A DNA stretch of 64,000 nt from Larimichthys crocea. Its lineage: Eukaryota; Chordata; Actinopteri; Sciaenidae. Under the pieces are notes generated by a model, which saw nothing but the letters and a program-made list of their open reading frames with translations, was not told the DNA's origin and searched no databases. Position numbers and translations under genes: made by a program. The stretch is taken from NCBI RefSeq assembly GCF_000972845.2, contig NC_040019.1:10545868-10609867 (forward strand), read 5' to 3'. Positions 46,701-55,841 of this stretch are shown piece after piece; the first letter of the stretch is position 1, and each line of letters starts with the position of its first letter.

Positions 46701-49661
46701 TCGACTTTTACCTTTCACAGCCTCTGAGACTCTACATATAGTAGTGTCTGAAAAAATCGCAGTGTATTTTAAAGGTACCATGTGGAGTTTTTGACCACTA
46801 GTAGTGCTAATGAGCAATGTTTTCACAAGTAAGTCCCTGTTTTGTTTGTGAATTCGTTCATTCGTTCAATTCGTTTAAGAATTAATGGCAGCAATACACA
46901 TAAAAGTGTATCAGTTTACTAAAAAGAAGACCGCAAGTAAATATGGTAGTAGAAATATTGATTAACATTAGTAATATTTAAATAAATGGCTTTAAAAAAA
47001 AGGGAATTCAACACATTTGTTGATCCACAATAATGCATACAATGTGTTTTGGTGAGAAACGCTGATTGTAAACAACCTTTTGTTTGTTAACAAGAAAACG
47101 TCACAGGGTTCCTTTAATTACAACATGCATAAGACCCAACCGAAATCTCGTCATTTTCCTTTTTACTTTGCACCAGCTCCGATTAGTTCAGAAACTCTAA
47201 CTTTACAAAAGGAACAGATGGCCCCCGTGTTTGTGCTCTGCTTCTTCTTTTTTTACACTGAAAAACAATGCTATCACTGTTCTTCTTTTGTTGTCAAACC
47301 AAAGCAGTTACACTTCTCCGTGGTTTATACCTGAATTGATAAGGTGTTAAAATTGGACGTAATTCTGAAGGGACGAGTAAATTTGCCTGTAATTACCCTC
47401 CTTTCTCATAACATTGCTGTGAGTAGCAGGATATGATAAGCCAATCAAATATTTCCCTGGGCAACACAAACATTGTTGAATGTTTGTTGTGATGCTCAGT
47501 CTCCCGTCCCTTAATTAGCGAAGCTACACGGGGGGAATCAATAACAACAATTTAAACACCGAGAGATAACAGCACACACACGTGTGCACACACATTCAGC
47601 TCTGCTTTAATTGGCTGTGATCGCTGAGAAGTACCCTATAAACAGTCAAGATACCAAAGAAATGATCAAGTTATTTGCAAACCAATGGAAGCAACTGACA
47701 TCTGAACAAAATGTAGTTCTTTTATCAAGGTGTGTCTAATCAAAAACTGTACGCCGCTTTCATCCCGTGTGTTTGATTTCATTATCAAAAGATGCTTCCC
47801 ACAAACCTTCAGTTGAATCCTTTTTTTTCCCCCTCCCTCGGTAGTTGTGTTATTAAGGCGGATAGACAGCTAATCACAGTATTCACCCTGAGGGATAAAA
47901 CACTGATGGAGCTCCACCTGGAATGTGATCAGCCTCATTATGAGGAAACCTGACAAGCGAAAACTGGTGGGCAGAACAGACAAACAGATGGACAAACAGA
48001 AGCAGAGTGGACTGACTGACTGAGAATAAACACACACGTAAAGAAAATATATAAATCCATTTTGGTATTCACAGCAAGAGATTGACATGCAGAGGGCAGC
48101 AGATTGTTGTCATTTAACAGTCGTTCCCAGGTGGCACAGCCGTTAAACGTCATTAATATTGATTTCATTTAAAAAATTGATGCCAGGTTGAAAGGGCCCA
48201 TCAGAGATTGTCTCCTGTGTCTGACACACACACACCAGCAAACCGAGGATGGTGGGATGCTGAGTCTGATTAATCTCCTCTCGTCTAGTTGTTTCAGCAA
48301 TTCATCAGCTGCCGGTGACTCATATCAGGAGACACACAAAAAAGGCAGAAAGGTAGAAGGAGCGGGAAATGACAGTGAGATAGAGGAGCAGGCAAAGTGG
48401 TGGGTAGAGTGGCGAGGAACTGAGGAGGATACATGACAGGAAATAGCTCAGATCATTTCTGCGATACACAATAAAAAGGGGCTGCTGTATCTCTAAATTG
48501 CTTTGAAACAACGCAGACTGTACGTGAGATACTATTTTGATTTAGCTTCAGAAGATCATGAAGATATTTCAGGTTTGATGTGTCCTTAAAAGTCAACAAA
48601 ACTTATGGTGCTAAAGTTGAATCTGACCACAGTACAAGGACAAGGCGGTGTTTTTGGCGCATTGAAGTTCAAGTATGTGTTTATGAATGTGTGCGCATGT
48701 GTTTACATGAGCGCACGTCTGTCTGGCTCTGCTGGGTGAACAGATGGAGACTTGATGGGTGGTGTTAAATGCAACAGCAGGAGGAGAAGGTGCAATAACT
48801 GGTTTAAGGTTATGTCAGCCCCACATAGACATACACACACACACACATCGGCGCACACATACACGCGTGCACACGTCTGCGCAGTGTGACCGCTCCCCAT
48901 TAAGGAAGGTCAGTTCAATGGCACGGTGCAATCAAGGCACCTTTTCAGCTAAAAAGAGACGTCACTCCTCCCCTCTTCATTAGTTCTCTGTGCCTCGCAT
49001 CATTTCTAACTGCCTTTCAGAACGACACCAAGAGGCGTACCACTAGGACAACGTCATTGGTCAGTGCTTTTCATAACTGTTGCAAAACAGAGCTGTGACA
49101 AAAAACAGAGTTATGGTTTGGTTTGAGCGCAAAAAATGACTTTGTTAAGCACTTCTGTTTATCTTCCTTCTTTTTTTATAATGTCTGTGTTCACACTAAA
49201 CATACAGTAACTCATCAAACTGGATCATATTCAAAGTAAAAAGTTCCTTTTTGTCTTTTTCCAGGGTGATGACGCCTCACCAGTACAGAACATGGCAGAG
49301 TCACCGGTTGACACTGAGCCTGCTGATGCTACAGAGGTGAGACTCCACTAACCACTCTATATATTAATGGAGGCTTTCAAAATGATTTGAAAATGACTAA
49401 ATAGCATTCATTTCGGTTTGAATTGTCTCCAAAGCCTGTTAACTAATAAAAACCAATCAACATCTCTAACGTGAAACCTTGTTAATAAATGTGACAACAG
49501 CCAGAGTAATGAATGAACCATTTTAACGGGTGTTGTGACAGTTCCTGCGGTGTAAACATCATGCTGCGTGTTGGCGCTTCATTCAAGGTTAAAATGATCA
49601 CATCACAGTAAACCACTCACTTCTTGTCCCTCTTCTCCCTCAGGACGACTCCGATGAGTAA
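43632..49661 (+). CDS. snca: Alpha-synuclein-like protein, complete, five coding exons
   Basis: Exons 43632-43752, 43920-43949, 45407-45549, 49265-49336 and 49644-49661 join in frame to 127 codons and a TAA stop; every junction is GT-AG. Residues 1-91 carry the imperfect KTKEGV-type 11-residue repeats that form a lipid-binding amphipathic helix (KTKQGV at 21-26, MTKDGV at 32-37, KTKDGV at 43-48). Residues 57-91 correspond to the NAC segment, and 64-74 ([11 protein letters not shown]) equal human alpha-synuclein 68-78. Beta-synuclein lacks most of that core and gamma-synuclein differs, so alpha is the best call; a teleost gamma paralogue is the alternative. The tail from about 99 is short and acidic, ending DDSDE. 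The third exon (second coding) is 30 nt against 42 in human; the next is 143 nt, as in human. The ATG has a strong context (GCAGCCATGG). Synucleins act at presynaptic vesicles as SNARE and membrane chaperones. Oddities: no tyrosine and a four-residue deletion around human 50-53. Confidence 0.9.
43920..43949 (+). CDS. snca: Synuclein exon 3 (residues 41-50), 30-nt microexon
   Basis: Flanked by TTTCAG and CAG|GTAACA. It completes Gly41 and codes TKTKDGVTT plus one base. The human counterpart is 42 nt, so four codons are missing here while the frame is kept. The deletion lies at the 3' end of this exon, opposite human His50-Ala53 (or 49-52, depending on alignment). Confidence 0.88.
43950..45406 (+). 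other. snca: Synuclein intron 3
   Basis: 1,457 bases, GTAACA to CTACAG. Contains a poly-A/poly-G stretch at 44,065-44,090 and a hAT-like fragment; nothing else was recognised. Confidence 0.8.
44480..44610 (+). repeat. hAT-like repeat fragment in synuclein intron 3
   Basis: Contains CAGTTCCCAACCTTTTTGGC followed by TTGTTGCACCATG, a recognisable end of hAT-related repeats in fish ("CCCAACCTTTTTGGCTTG"). No second terminus was found. Confidence 0.4.
45407..45549 (+). CDS. snca: Synuclein exon 4 (residues 51-98), amyloid-core exon
   Basis: 143 nt, the same length as human SNCA exon 4. It codes the rest of the repeat region and the hydrophobic NAC segment with [18 protein letters not shown], then ends KKDPAKQ at a phase-0 donor CAA|GTAAGA. 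Two AG acceptors six bases apart (CTACAG|TTGCAG|GTAAAA) precede it; the upstream one is used here because it keeps Val-Ala, as in human. Confidence 0.92.
45550..49264 (+). other. snca: Synuclein intron 4
   Basis: 3,715 bases, the largest intron of this gene; its human counterpart is about 93 kb. Contains a MITE (46,769-47,117), CA repeats (48,833-48,847) and two blocks that look conserved (45,840-46,080 and 47,340-47,560). Confidence 0.8.
46769..47117. mobile_element. MITE in synuclein intron 4
   Basis: Ends TTAAAGGTACCATGTGGAG and, reversed, TTAAAGGAACCCTGTGACG are imperfect inverted repeats. The phrases GACCACTAGTAGTGCTAATG and TGTTTTGGTGAGAAACGCTG are recalled from a widespread teleost element. 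349 bases, inside the intron between exons 4 and 5. Confidence 0.65.
49265..49336 (+). CDS. snca: Synuclein exon 5 (residues 99-122), acidic tail
   Basis: Acceptor TTTTTCCAG, donor GAG|GTGAGA, phase 0 at both ends. The 24 codons begin [10 protein letters not shown]; the AESPVD stretch parallels human DMPVDP in the C-terminal tail. Human tail residues Tyr125, Tyr133 and Tyr136 have no counterpart. Confidence 0.85.
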
Positions 49662-50385
49662 AACGGATTGAGAGCTTCAAAGATCAATGACCGAAATACA
49701 TTCCATGTCGCTCTGCCAAGTCCCGTTGTGCCTCGTTTTTTGTCCTTTTACCGAGTCTGTGCCCAACACCTGTGTGTGCGCGTGCGTGCGTGTGTGTGTG
49801 TGTTTATGTTGTTACATATGTCTGTAGAGCTGTATATGTGTAATGTTGTAAAGAAAGACAGTTTGAGTGTGTATATAATGTTTATCAGTCCCGAAAAGGG
49901 CTTCAGGTGTGTGTCATCTGTGACCAGCTGTCATTCGCAGTGATTCCCTACCACTGAGAGTGCCACCTGTTCACTGTGTGTGTGAGCGTGTGTGTGTGTG
50001 TGTGTGTATGTGTCTATGTGTACATGTCTAACTGTGTGGCTATGTCAATAACTCAAACATGAAAATATACCACACTTTACCACTTCAAGCACCTAAGTGT
50101 CTCTATATAAATGAACAATTTACAGTGATCTGTTTAAAATGGAAGTGTAATGATATTCTCTATTTTTGTCTGTACACTGTCACTGTTATTTGCGGTGGAC
50201 TATAAAGTGCTGAGCTATCTGTGCATTCATATTGTATTTTTTAAGTTATCTCTGCGATAACAAATATATCTCATATTGAATGGACTTTTGAAGACCAAGA
50301 GCATGTGAAACTACTTAGCTTAACGGCTGTTATACGAATTTATTTGGAGTTAAATGTTGAATAAAATATGCAAAAAGAGTGTTGT
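49644..50385 (+). CDS. snca: Synuclein last exon: final five codons and 3' UTR
   Basis: Acceptor CTCCCTCAG. The codons GAC GAC TCC GAT GAG TAA (49644-49661) give the terminal DDSDE. The 3' UTR continues to the AATAAA at 50360. It contains two TG-rich tracts (49771-49803 and 49974-50024). Confidence 0.85.
49974..50024. repeat. TG-rich tract in the synuclein 3' UTR
   Basis: TGTG units interrupted by AGCG and ATG; another TG/CG-rich tract is at 49,771-49,803. Confidence 0.85.
50360..50365 (+). terminator. snca: Polyadenylation signal of the synuclein gene
   Basis: Canonical AATAAA about 700 bases after the stop codon. A GT-rich stretch (GAGTGTTGTTGTTT) follows within 15-30 bases, as expected of a downstream cleavage element. 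The mRNA end should fall near 50,380. Confidence 0.7.
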
Positions 50386-50739
50386 TGTTTACATTTTGTT
50401 CATGTATTTTAGAGCCCATATTAAAAGAAGACACAGAACTGTGTGAAGGATACCAGTGTTGTGCAGAAATCTGATAATGTATCATAGATAAAGCTAAATG
50501 CACTCCAGAGAAATATGCAAACATACGCGTGTGACTATCTAACACTCAATTCAAAATAACTTGGAAGAAATACAAGAATTCCATGATGTGCATGAATCTC
50601 TAAAGAAGCATAACTGATGGTTTAAAATAAGGTGGCCCCAGCTGAGAAAACACATACAAAAGCAAAAGCACAAAAAAATACGAAATTAACTCCAAATCCC
50701 CAAGAAGCTAGAAATTGTAAAACACATAAAAAAGTGAAG

Positions 50740-51165
50740 TTCTGTAGTGGTCTGCTGGGAAGGGGGAAGCGGACGGAGAGGGGCTGTCCTCTAGACTCAA
50801 TAAAGGAAGCTGGGTAGAGGAGGATGTTAGCAAAGGAGACATCCATCATGAACAACTCCTCTCTCCCCCTAAATGAGACCGTGGGGGCCCCCACCATTTA
50901 AGAAAGAGCACTACCACAGGTCCTTCATTCCAGCAGCTGTCAGACTTCAACACCAGCATGACTTCATGTAGCACTGGTGAATTATTCAGTTACTTTTTCC
51001 TGTGTTACTGTTAGGTATAGATATGTATATATTCAAGTATCTCAGATTTATTCTGTATATTTCTTATTTATGAGTATTTTTCTTATCCACCTGTGTATGT
51101 GAGCGGCTGTAACAAGTGAATTTTTCCAGAGTGGGCTCATTAAAGTCTATCATATCGTATCCTAA
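50740..51165 (+). mobile_element. LINE 3' end
   Basis: The phrase GAGCACTACCACAGGTCCTT followed by CATTCCAGCAGCTGTCAGAC corresponds to a LINE C terminus (HYHRSFIPAAVRL-like), and the 3' end GGGCTCATTAAAGTCTATCA with a short TATCGTATC-type tail is typical of fish LINEs ending in ATAAAG..TATC repeats. Heavily truncated at the 5' end. Confidence 0.6.
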
Positions 51166-52755
51166 ATGGCAGAACACATCATAAAAGAGAAACTCAGAGA
51201 GTCTCTCCTGTAATATATTTGTTTTAATATTTGTTACATTCCTTTTACTGTTTGCGTTTTGATGTGTGTGTATGCTTTAATGACTCGAAGCACAATGTTT
51301 GTGTTTGTTGCTTCTGTATGTGTTTCGTCCTCAGGTGGCACCGCATTAAAGACACATTTTACTTTATACATATTCTTAAAGTAGGACTTTCCATCTGTTG
51401 CTTCAAGGCAACAAATGTTCTGCAGTTAGCTGCTTACATCACCATGCTCAGAGATGGGGATGTAACATGATCTAAATTGATGGTCTTGGTCAATGTTCTT
51501 CCTGTCTGCTAATACAGGCAATAATAGCCACAGAGACGTTTAATGGCATAAATGGAAGAAAGGAACCTGATCAAGTGGTTAGGGGTGACACTCAGGATGT
51601 ATATTTATAATAATCACAAATCAGATTTTCTATGATAAATTAGTATTGAATAATTTATGTTTTTCTCATTAGATTGTGTCTTTTCAAATAGTACTCAAAA
51701 AGTATTGTATAAGTCATCTGAGAATACTCACACAGTGATGCTGACCAGTGTGAGCTTCAATATCAAAATATCAAAATTAAACCACATCATTCAATCCGCC
51801 TCCAATACTATTATACACATTATTTTTTATATACCAAATATATCGGCTATCTCGCCTTCATCACATCTGGTTCCAGTTTCCTTACTCACAGTGAATCAGT
51901 CACACGACTGTGGATACGGATAACATTACTATCATCTTCTCAGAGTAGTTGATAAGATACTAAGAGTTTAATGGATAATGACATTTTTTACTCAGAGTCC
52001 AGTTCCAAATACAAGAACGGCAATGAGAGACTGTGGAAGCATTGCAGGGTAACATGATGGACTCCATAGAACCTGTAGCATCTGTAACTATTAAAGGCTT
52101 ATTCTAAGTTAACAAAATCATAATGATTCTTATTTTACAGGTGATTACACACTAATGAAAGCACTGTTAAACATATTATATTCCATTTCTGCCAATAGAG
52201 CCCCGTAAATCTTACACACTGGACCTTTAAGCATCACATAACAACATTTCAATACTCTTCAATACTAAATGTTGAATCTTTTTCAACACAAAACGTCTTT
52301 AACTATTTCGCTATTGACTTCAACACATCCCTCCCATTTAAGTTCTGCAAATTCATATTTTGCCTATTTATGTTAACATGTTTTAATTGGATTGAATTAG
52401 TACGTGTTAAACACTGCACACTGTTTACCCACAAAATAACTCAATAATCAACTCAGGGGCATTAGGACATTGTTGTATAAAGGGAAATGACAGCAAGTAC
52501 CAAATAAAATGAAAGCAAGTACCAAAGAATGAAGTGTGTGAAAGCACGCATTTGTCAGCTGTGAAACAATCATCTGGGGGGACCACAGAGGACAACATGT
52601 ACTCCTGCACCAGTTGCAGATTGCTGTTTTAAGGATTTAGTAATATTAATATTCGGGATTAGATGTTTGTTATTTCTGTTAACGTTAATCAGAGAGAATG
52701 TGTCTTGGATTAAAGCTGAGCTGCAGTAATAATTCTGCCTGTAACACTGGTGTTA
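51166..52755. other. Intergenic sequence between converging genes
   Basis: Apart from the MITE at 52,020-52,230, AT-rich sequence with no recognised feature. Confidence 0.6.
52020..52230 (+). mobile_element. Truncated MITE, same family as 23,632
   Basis: Shares TGATTACACACTAATGAAAG, ATATTCCATTTCTGCCAATA and the terminal CACACTGGACCTTTAA with the other copies. The 5' half is missing or unrecognisable. Confidence 0.65.
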
Positions 52756-53011
52756 TTACTGTAAAGCATGTTGGCCTTGACTACATGCTGCACAAAGCTG
52801 TCTATCAGCAGACTCTATAGGTGTGTGTGTGCTAAGAAAGAAAGACATGCCCTTAAAGAGGTCCGTCCTTGCAACCAAGTCCTCCAGCATCTTTCCTCTA
52901 AGATAGTTCTGCTCCATTAACACCAGGACCACCAAATGCATCAACAAGTTTTTGTTGACCCATTCTTCCAGCATCATACCAGCCATGTCCATGTCCACAT
53001 CCAACTGCAGT
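52756..53011 (-). other. Unexplained open segment, possible terminal exon
   Basis: On the minus strand an AG (TACTGCAG) at 53012-53013 is followed by an open frame of about 85 codons with a biased, protein-like composition: LDVDMDMAGMMLEEWVNK, then a hydrophobic LLMHLVVLVLME, then LRGKMLEDLVARTDLF, ending in TAA. I recognise no family. It lies on the NOP14 strand downstream of that gene's 3' end. It may be a decayed or unknown gene, or a chance frame. Confidence 0.25.
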
Positions 53012-53230
53012 ACATCAATACATCTACTTTTTGTAGCCTTTACTAGGGTGAAACATTCAAAAAATCATGTTTAAAGCCATATTTGATACAGATGTAAACA
53101 TTGGCTTTTACATACAAGATCAGCACTCCCAAGAAAACAGCGAGTCATTTCATTCACCACTTCTCACTTCCATTTCTTACTAATGAATCCCGCAGCGAGG
53201 CCTTGGACCTCCTCGCTTGTTGTTGTCCAC

Positions 53231-53325
53231 ATACCTGTCAGCTGCGGTTTCCTGGAACTTCCCCGCAGGCTCAAAGAAGCCGATGAGTCCTTGTTGTTCA
53301 TCATGGCAGATCCATGCATCCGTGT
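53231..53325 (-). other. Exon-like segment with strong donor and damaged acceptor
   Basis: The minus strand reads a pyrimidine tract, CTCACACG in place of an expected CACAG, then a frame containing ICHDEQQGLIGFFEPAGKF, ending at a textbook donor GACAG|GTATGTGG (53231/53230). The protein is not recognised. It lies about 220 bases upstream, in transcriptional order, of the open segment ending at 53,011; the phases do not join cleanly. Confidence 0.25.
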
Positions 53326-54299
53326 GAGAAAAAAACAACAACACAGCTTTAGCTTCACATTGTCCAGTAATAACATATTAAACTGGTAACCAACTGGCCC
53401 ACAACATGACTAAATAATAAATAATGTGGTCATTATGGAGCCAAAATACGTCATTTATCAGATTTGACAGAAGAGCAAAAACAAATTTTAAAACAAACTT
53501 AAATCAGCTGCTGTTCCAATGTACTGAACATAATATGTGATCTTTTGTGTTATCGGATTGAGCTTCACTAAACAATATTATTAACCATATTTAATTGAAT
53601 TTAAAATGCAATTTTACTTCTACACAAACAGTGATGTGTCCTTGGACCATCATTGTTTTGGGTTTGTTATTTAGTGTTTCCTGTTTTATTTTCTAATCAT
53701 CTCTTGGTGTCCGTTATTTTATTTCCTGCCTTTGTTGTATTTCCAGCAAGTCTTGATCGTCTGTTCCACCCTGATTAGTTTCTCCTCCGTCTTGTTAGAC
53801 TGGCTTCACTTGTGTATATAGTCCATGTCATGCAATACTGATATTTGACTTCATGCCCTCATAATATTAATTCTAACCCATTTTTCACCCTTGAGACTAT
53901 TAAAGCATTCAAATTTTCTGGTATTGGACAGCATTTCAATAATTATGATCAAAGATTTCAGATTTGAATGTATAGTCATTTTGGTCCTTGTGAAGGCAAT
54001 CCTTATTTTCACCAGAGCATTGACCAGTTAGAGACAGCAGTTTGACTGTTTGGTAATTGTACCGTTGTAGTAGTAGGAGAGCAAAATGACAGCTTTTTAC
54101 TTCAGCAATCAAAAGTGTATCTTAAACAAAAAAGAGAGACCAAGTTTAATTCATAAGAAAAAAAGTTATTTGAGTCATGTCATTGTCTCTAATCCTCCTC
54201 AGTTGTGGTTTCAGGTCTCAGGTTTTCAGGGCACAACAATCCAAGTGGCAACAGTGATAAACTGGTATCAGGCCAATGAAAAGGTGGAAAAATGCAGGA

Positions 54300-54785
54300 G
54301 TTGAATGACAGGTTTACAGGATGCAGAGGACGTCCAGGCACGACACCAGAGGAATGCTGCTCTACAAGCTGAGCTCAAAACCATGCAGAACCACTACGAG
54401 GAGGTGGCAGCATCAGCGAGCTCAAATTAAAGGAGACACCTTGGGATACCTTGAAGAGGAGGTTGTCATCAAGCTGGAAAAAAAAGAGCTCACACTTCAT
54501 GGTTTGCATTTCACCAGCCTCCACTACAATATGATTCAGGCAAGATGTCCAAGATGAACTGGGAATACGCATTGAGCACCAAGAATGTGACAAACCTGCA
54601 GAATCAGTTTGATGCCTGACAGCTTGCAGCAACAGAGCAGCAGCTGGAGAGAAAATGACATGGACAACATGGACAAGGTGAGCGTGTGCAGACTGTTGCT
54701 GGATGCAGAGGCTGCCACCTACAGGATATTACAAAAGGGGAAAGAGAAGACGTGGAAGAATGAGAAAGGCATGAACAGGTGACAC
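54300..54785 (+). pseudogene. Broken intermediate-filament-like rod sequence
   Basis: Pieces in different frames recall an intermediate filament rod domain in the right order: ELNDRF (start of coil 1A) at about 54,300; DVQARHQRNAALQAEL at about 54,330; KLEKKELTLH followed, after a frame change, by DVQDELG near 54,470-54,570 (like the LEKKIESL...EEIQDVQ part of coil 1); and LLLDAEAATYRILQKGKE at about 54,690-54,750 (compare MALDIEIATYRKLLEGEE, the helix-termination motif). At least two frame changes and in-frame stops interrupt it, and the length is about half a normal rod, so it cannot code for a functional filament. Whether it is a processed copy or a dead gene cannot be decided. Low similarity makes the family call tentative. 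Confidence 0.45.
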
Positions 54786-55393
54786 AATTTTAAATAAAAA
54801 AATAATATAATAATAAAAATTCAGTTTGTGGAAAAAGTATAATATTAGCAGAGGTGCAAGATGAACTAAATAGCAACCCTCAAAAGTCTAAATGTCACTC
54901 CAGACTGCAGAGACCTTTAAATCCTCAGACCCAACCAGTCAAGTCTTTACCAAGCTCTTCCTGCTGCTGTACCAACCTACAACCCAAAAGCGTGTGATTG
55001 CTGTTTGACTTCTATTAAAACGTGATGATAGAAATTCAATGACACCTACCTGACTACACCCACTTTGTTGCATTCCCTTGAAAATAACTGTCATTCTTGG
55101 TTCAGGGGCAGCTTCTTTTCTTCTCCATATGGACCTCCATCACTGTTTTTTTCTCACACATCCCTCCTCCATCTTTCAACAATCCTGTACGGCTGTGGTT
55201 TAATTCTCACTTCAACTACAAAACTGGCTTCACTCCCTGTAGAGATGGCCACTTGAGATTCGTATAATAGACCTGACAAGTCATACATACATGTAAAATA
55301 TGTGTAGACTCTCTGTAACAGTGCTTATTTTTCACAGTTGAAATAATCCTGATTTTATGTTGCAGAAAATAAGAGAACAGAAAGATACTGACA

Positions 55394-55399
55394 TTTATT
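55394..55399 (-). terminator. nop14: Likely polyadenylation signal of NOP14
   Basis: AATAAA on the minus strand (TTTATT on the plus strand) about 350 bases after the stop codon. It implies a short 3' UTR, 55,744 to roughly 55,375. No earlier AATAAA was noticed. Confidence 0.5.
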
Positions 55400-55744
55400 T
55401 TTTTGTTGTATTTGTAACATTTTATAGTGATGGATTCTGGTGAAGGGAAAAAGGAGAATGCAAAGTATTCACTGCTGGGTTGACTGACATTTCCGGCAAC
55501 AGTATCCGTTCATCGCATCAGCCACCCACATCGGAATATTTGACAACTCAGTGTGAATCACTGACAGATATTTCTCAAACAGTATAAAATATGTGTTGCG
55601 ACAAATGTTTTTTTTTTTTTTCAAAAATCCACAAATTTCGCAGTTTCACAGATGTACATTTTGCCGTCCACAGCTGGATGTGAGATGTCCATTTGACAGG
55701 GAGCAGCTGACGGAGAGAAGCGATGAAGACTGAGCTTCTGTATC

Positions 55745-55841
55745 TCACTTCCTCTTCCTCCTCTTCAGGGCCTTCCACTCTCCCTCCTGAGTGGCCAGAC
55801 TGCCAAAGAGTTCCTTCACCTTCCTCTTTCTCTCTGCATCT
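55745..55841 (-). CDS. nop14: NOP14 last coding exon (fragment residues 792-823) and stop
   Basis: Acceptor GTTCCAG. Codes RDAERKRKVKELF and SLATQEGEWKALKRRKRK, then TGA. The C terminus matches the human end closely. Confidence 0.94.
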
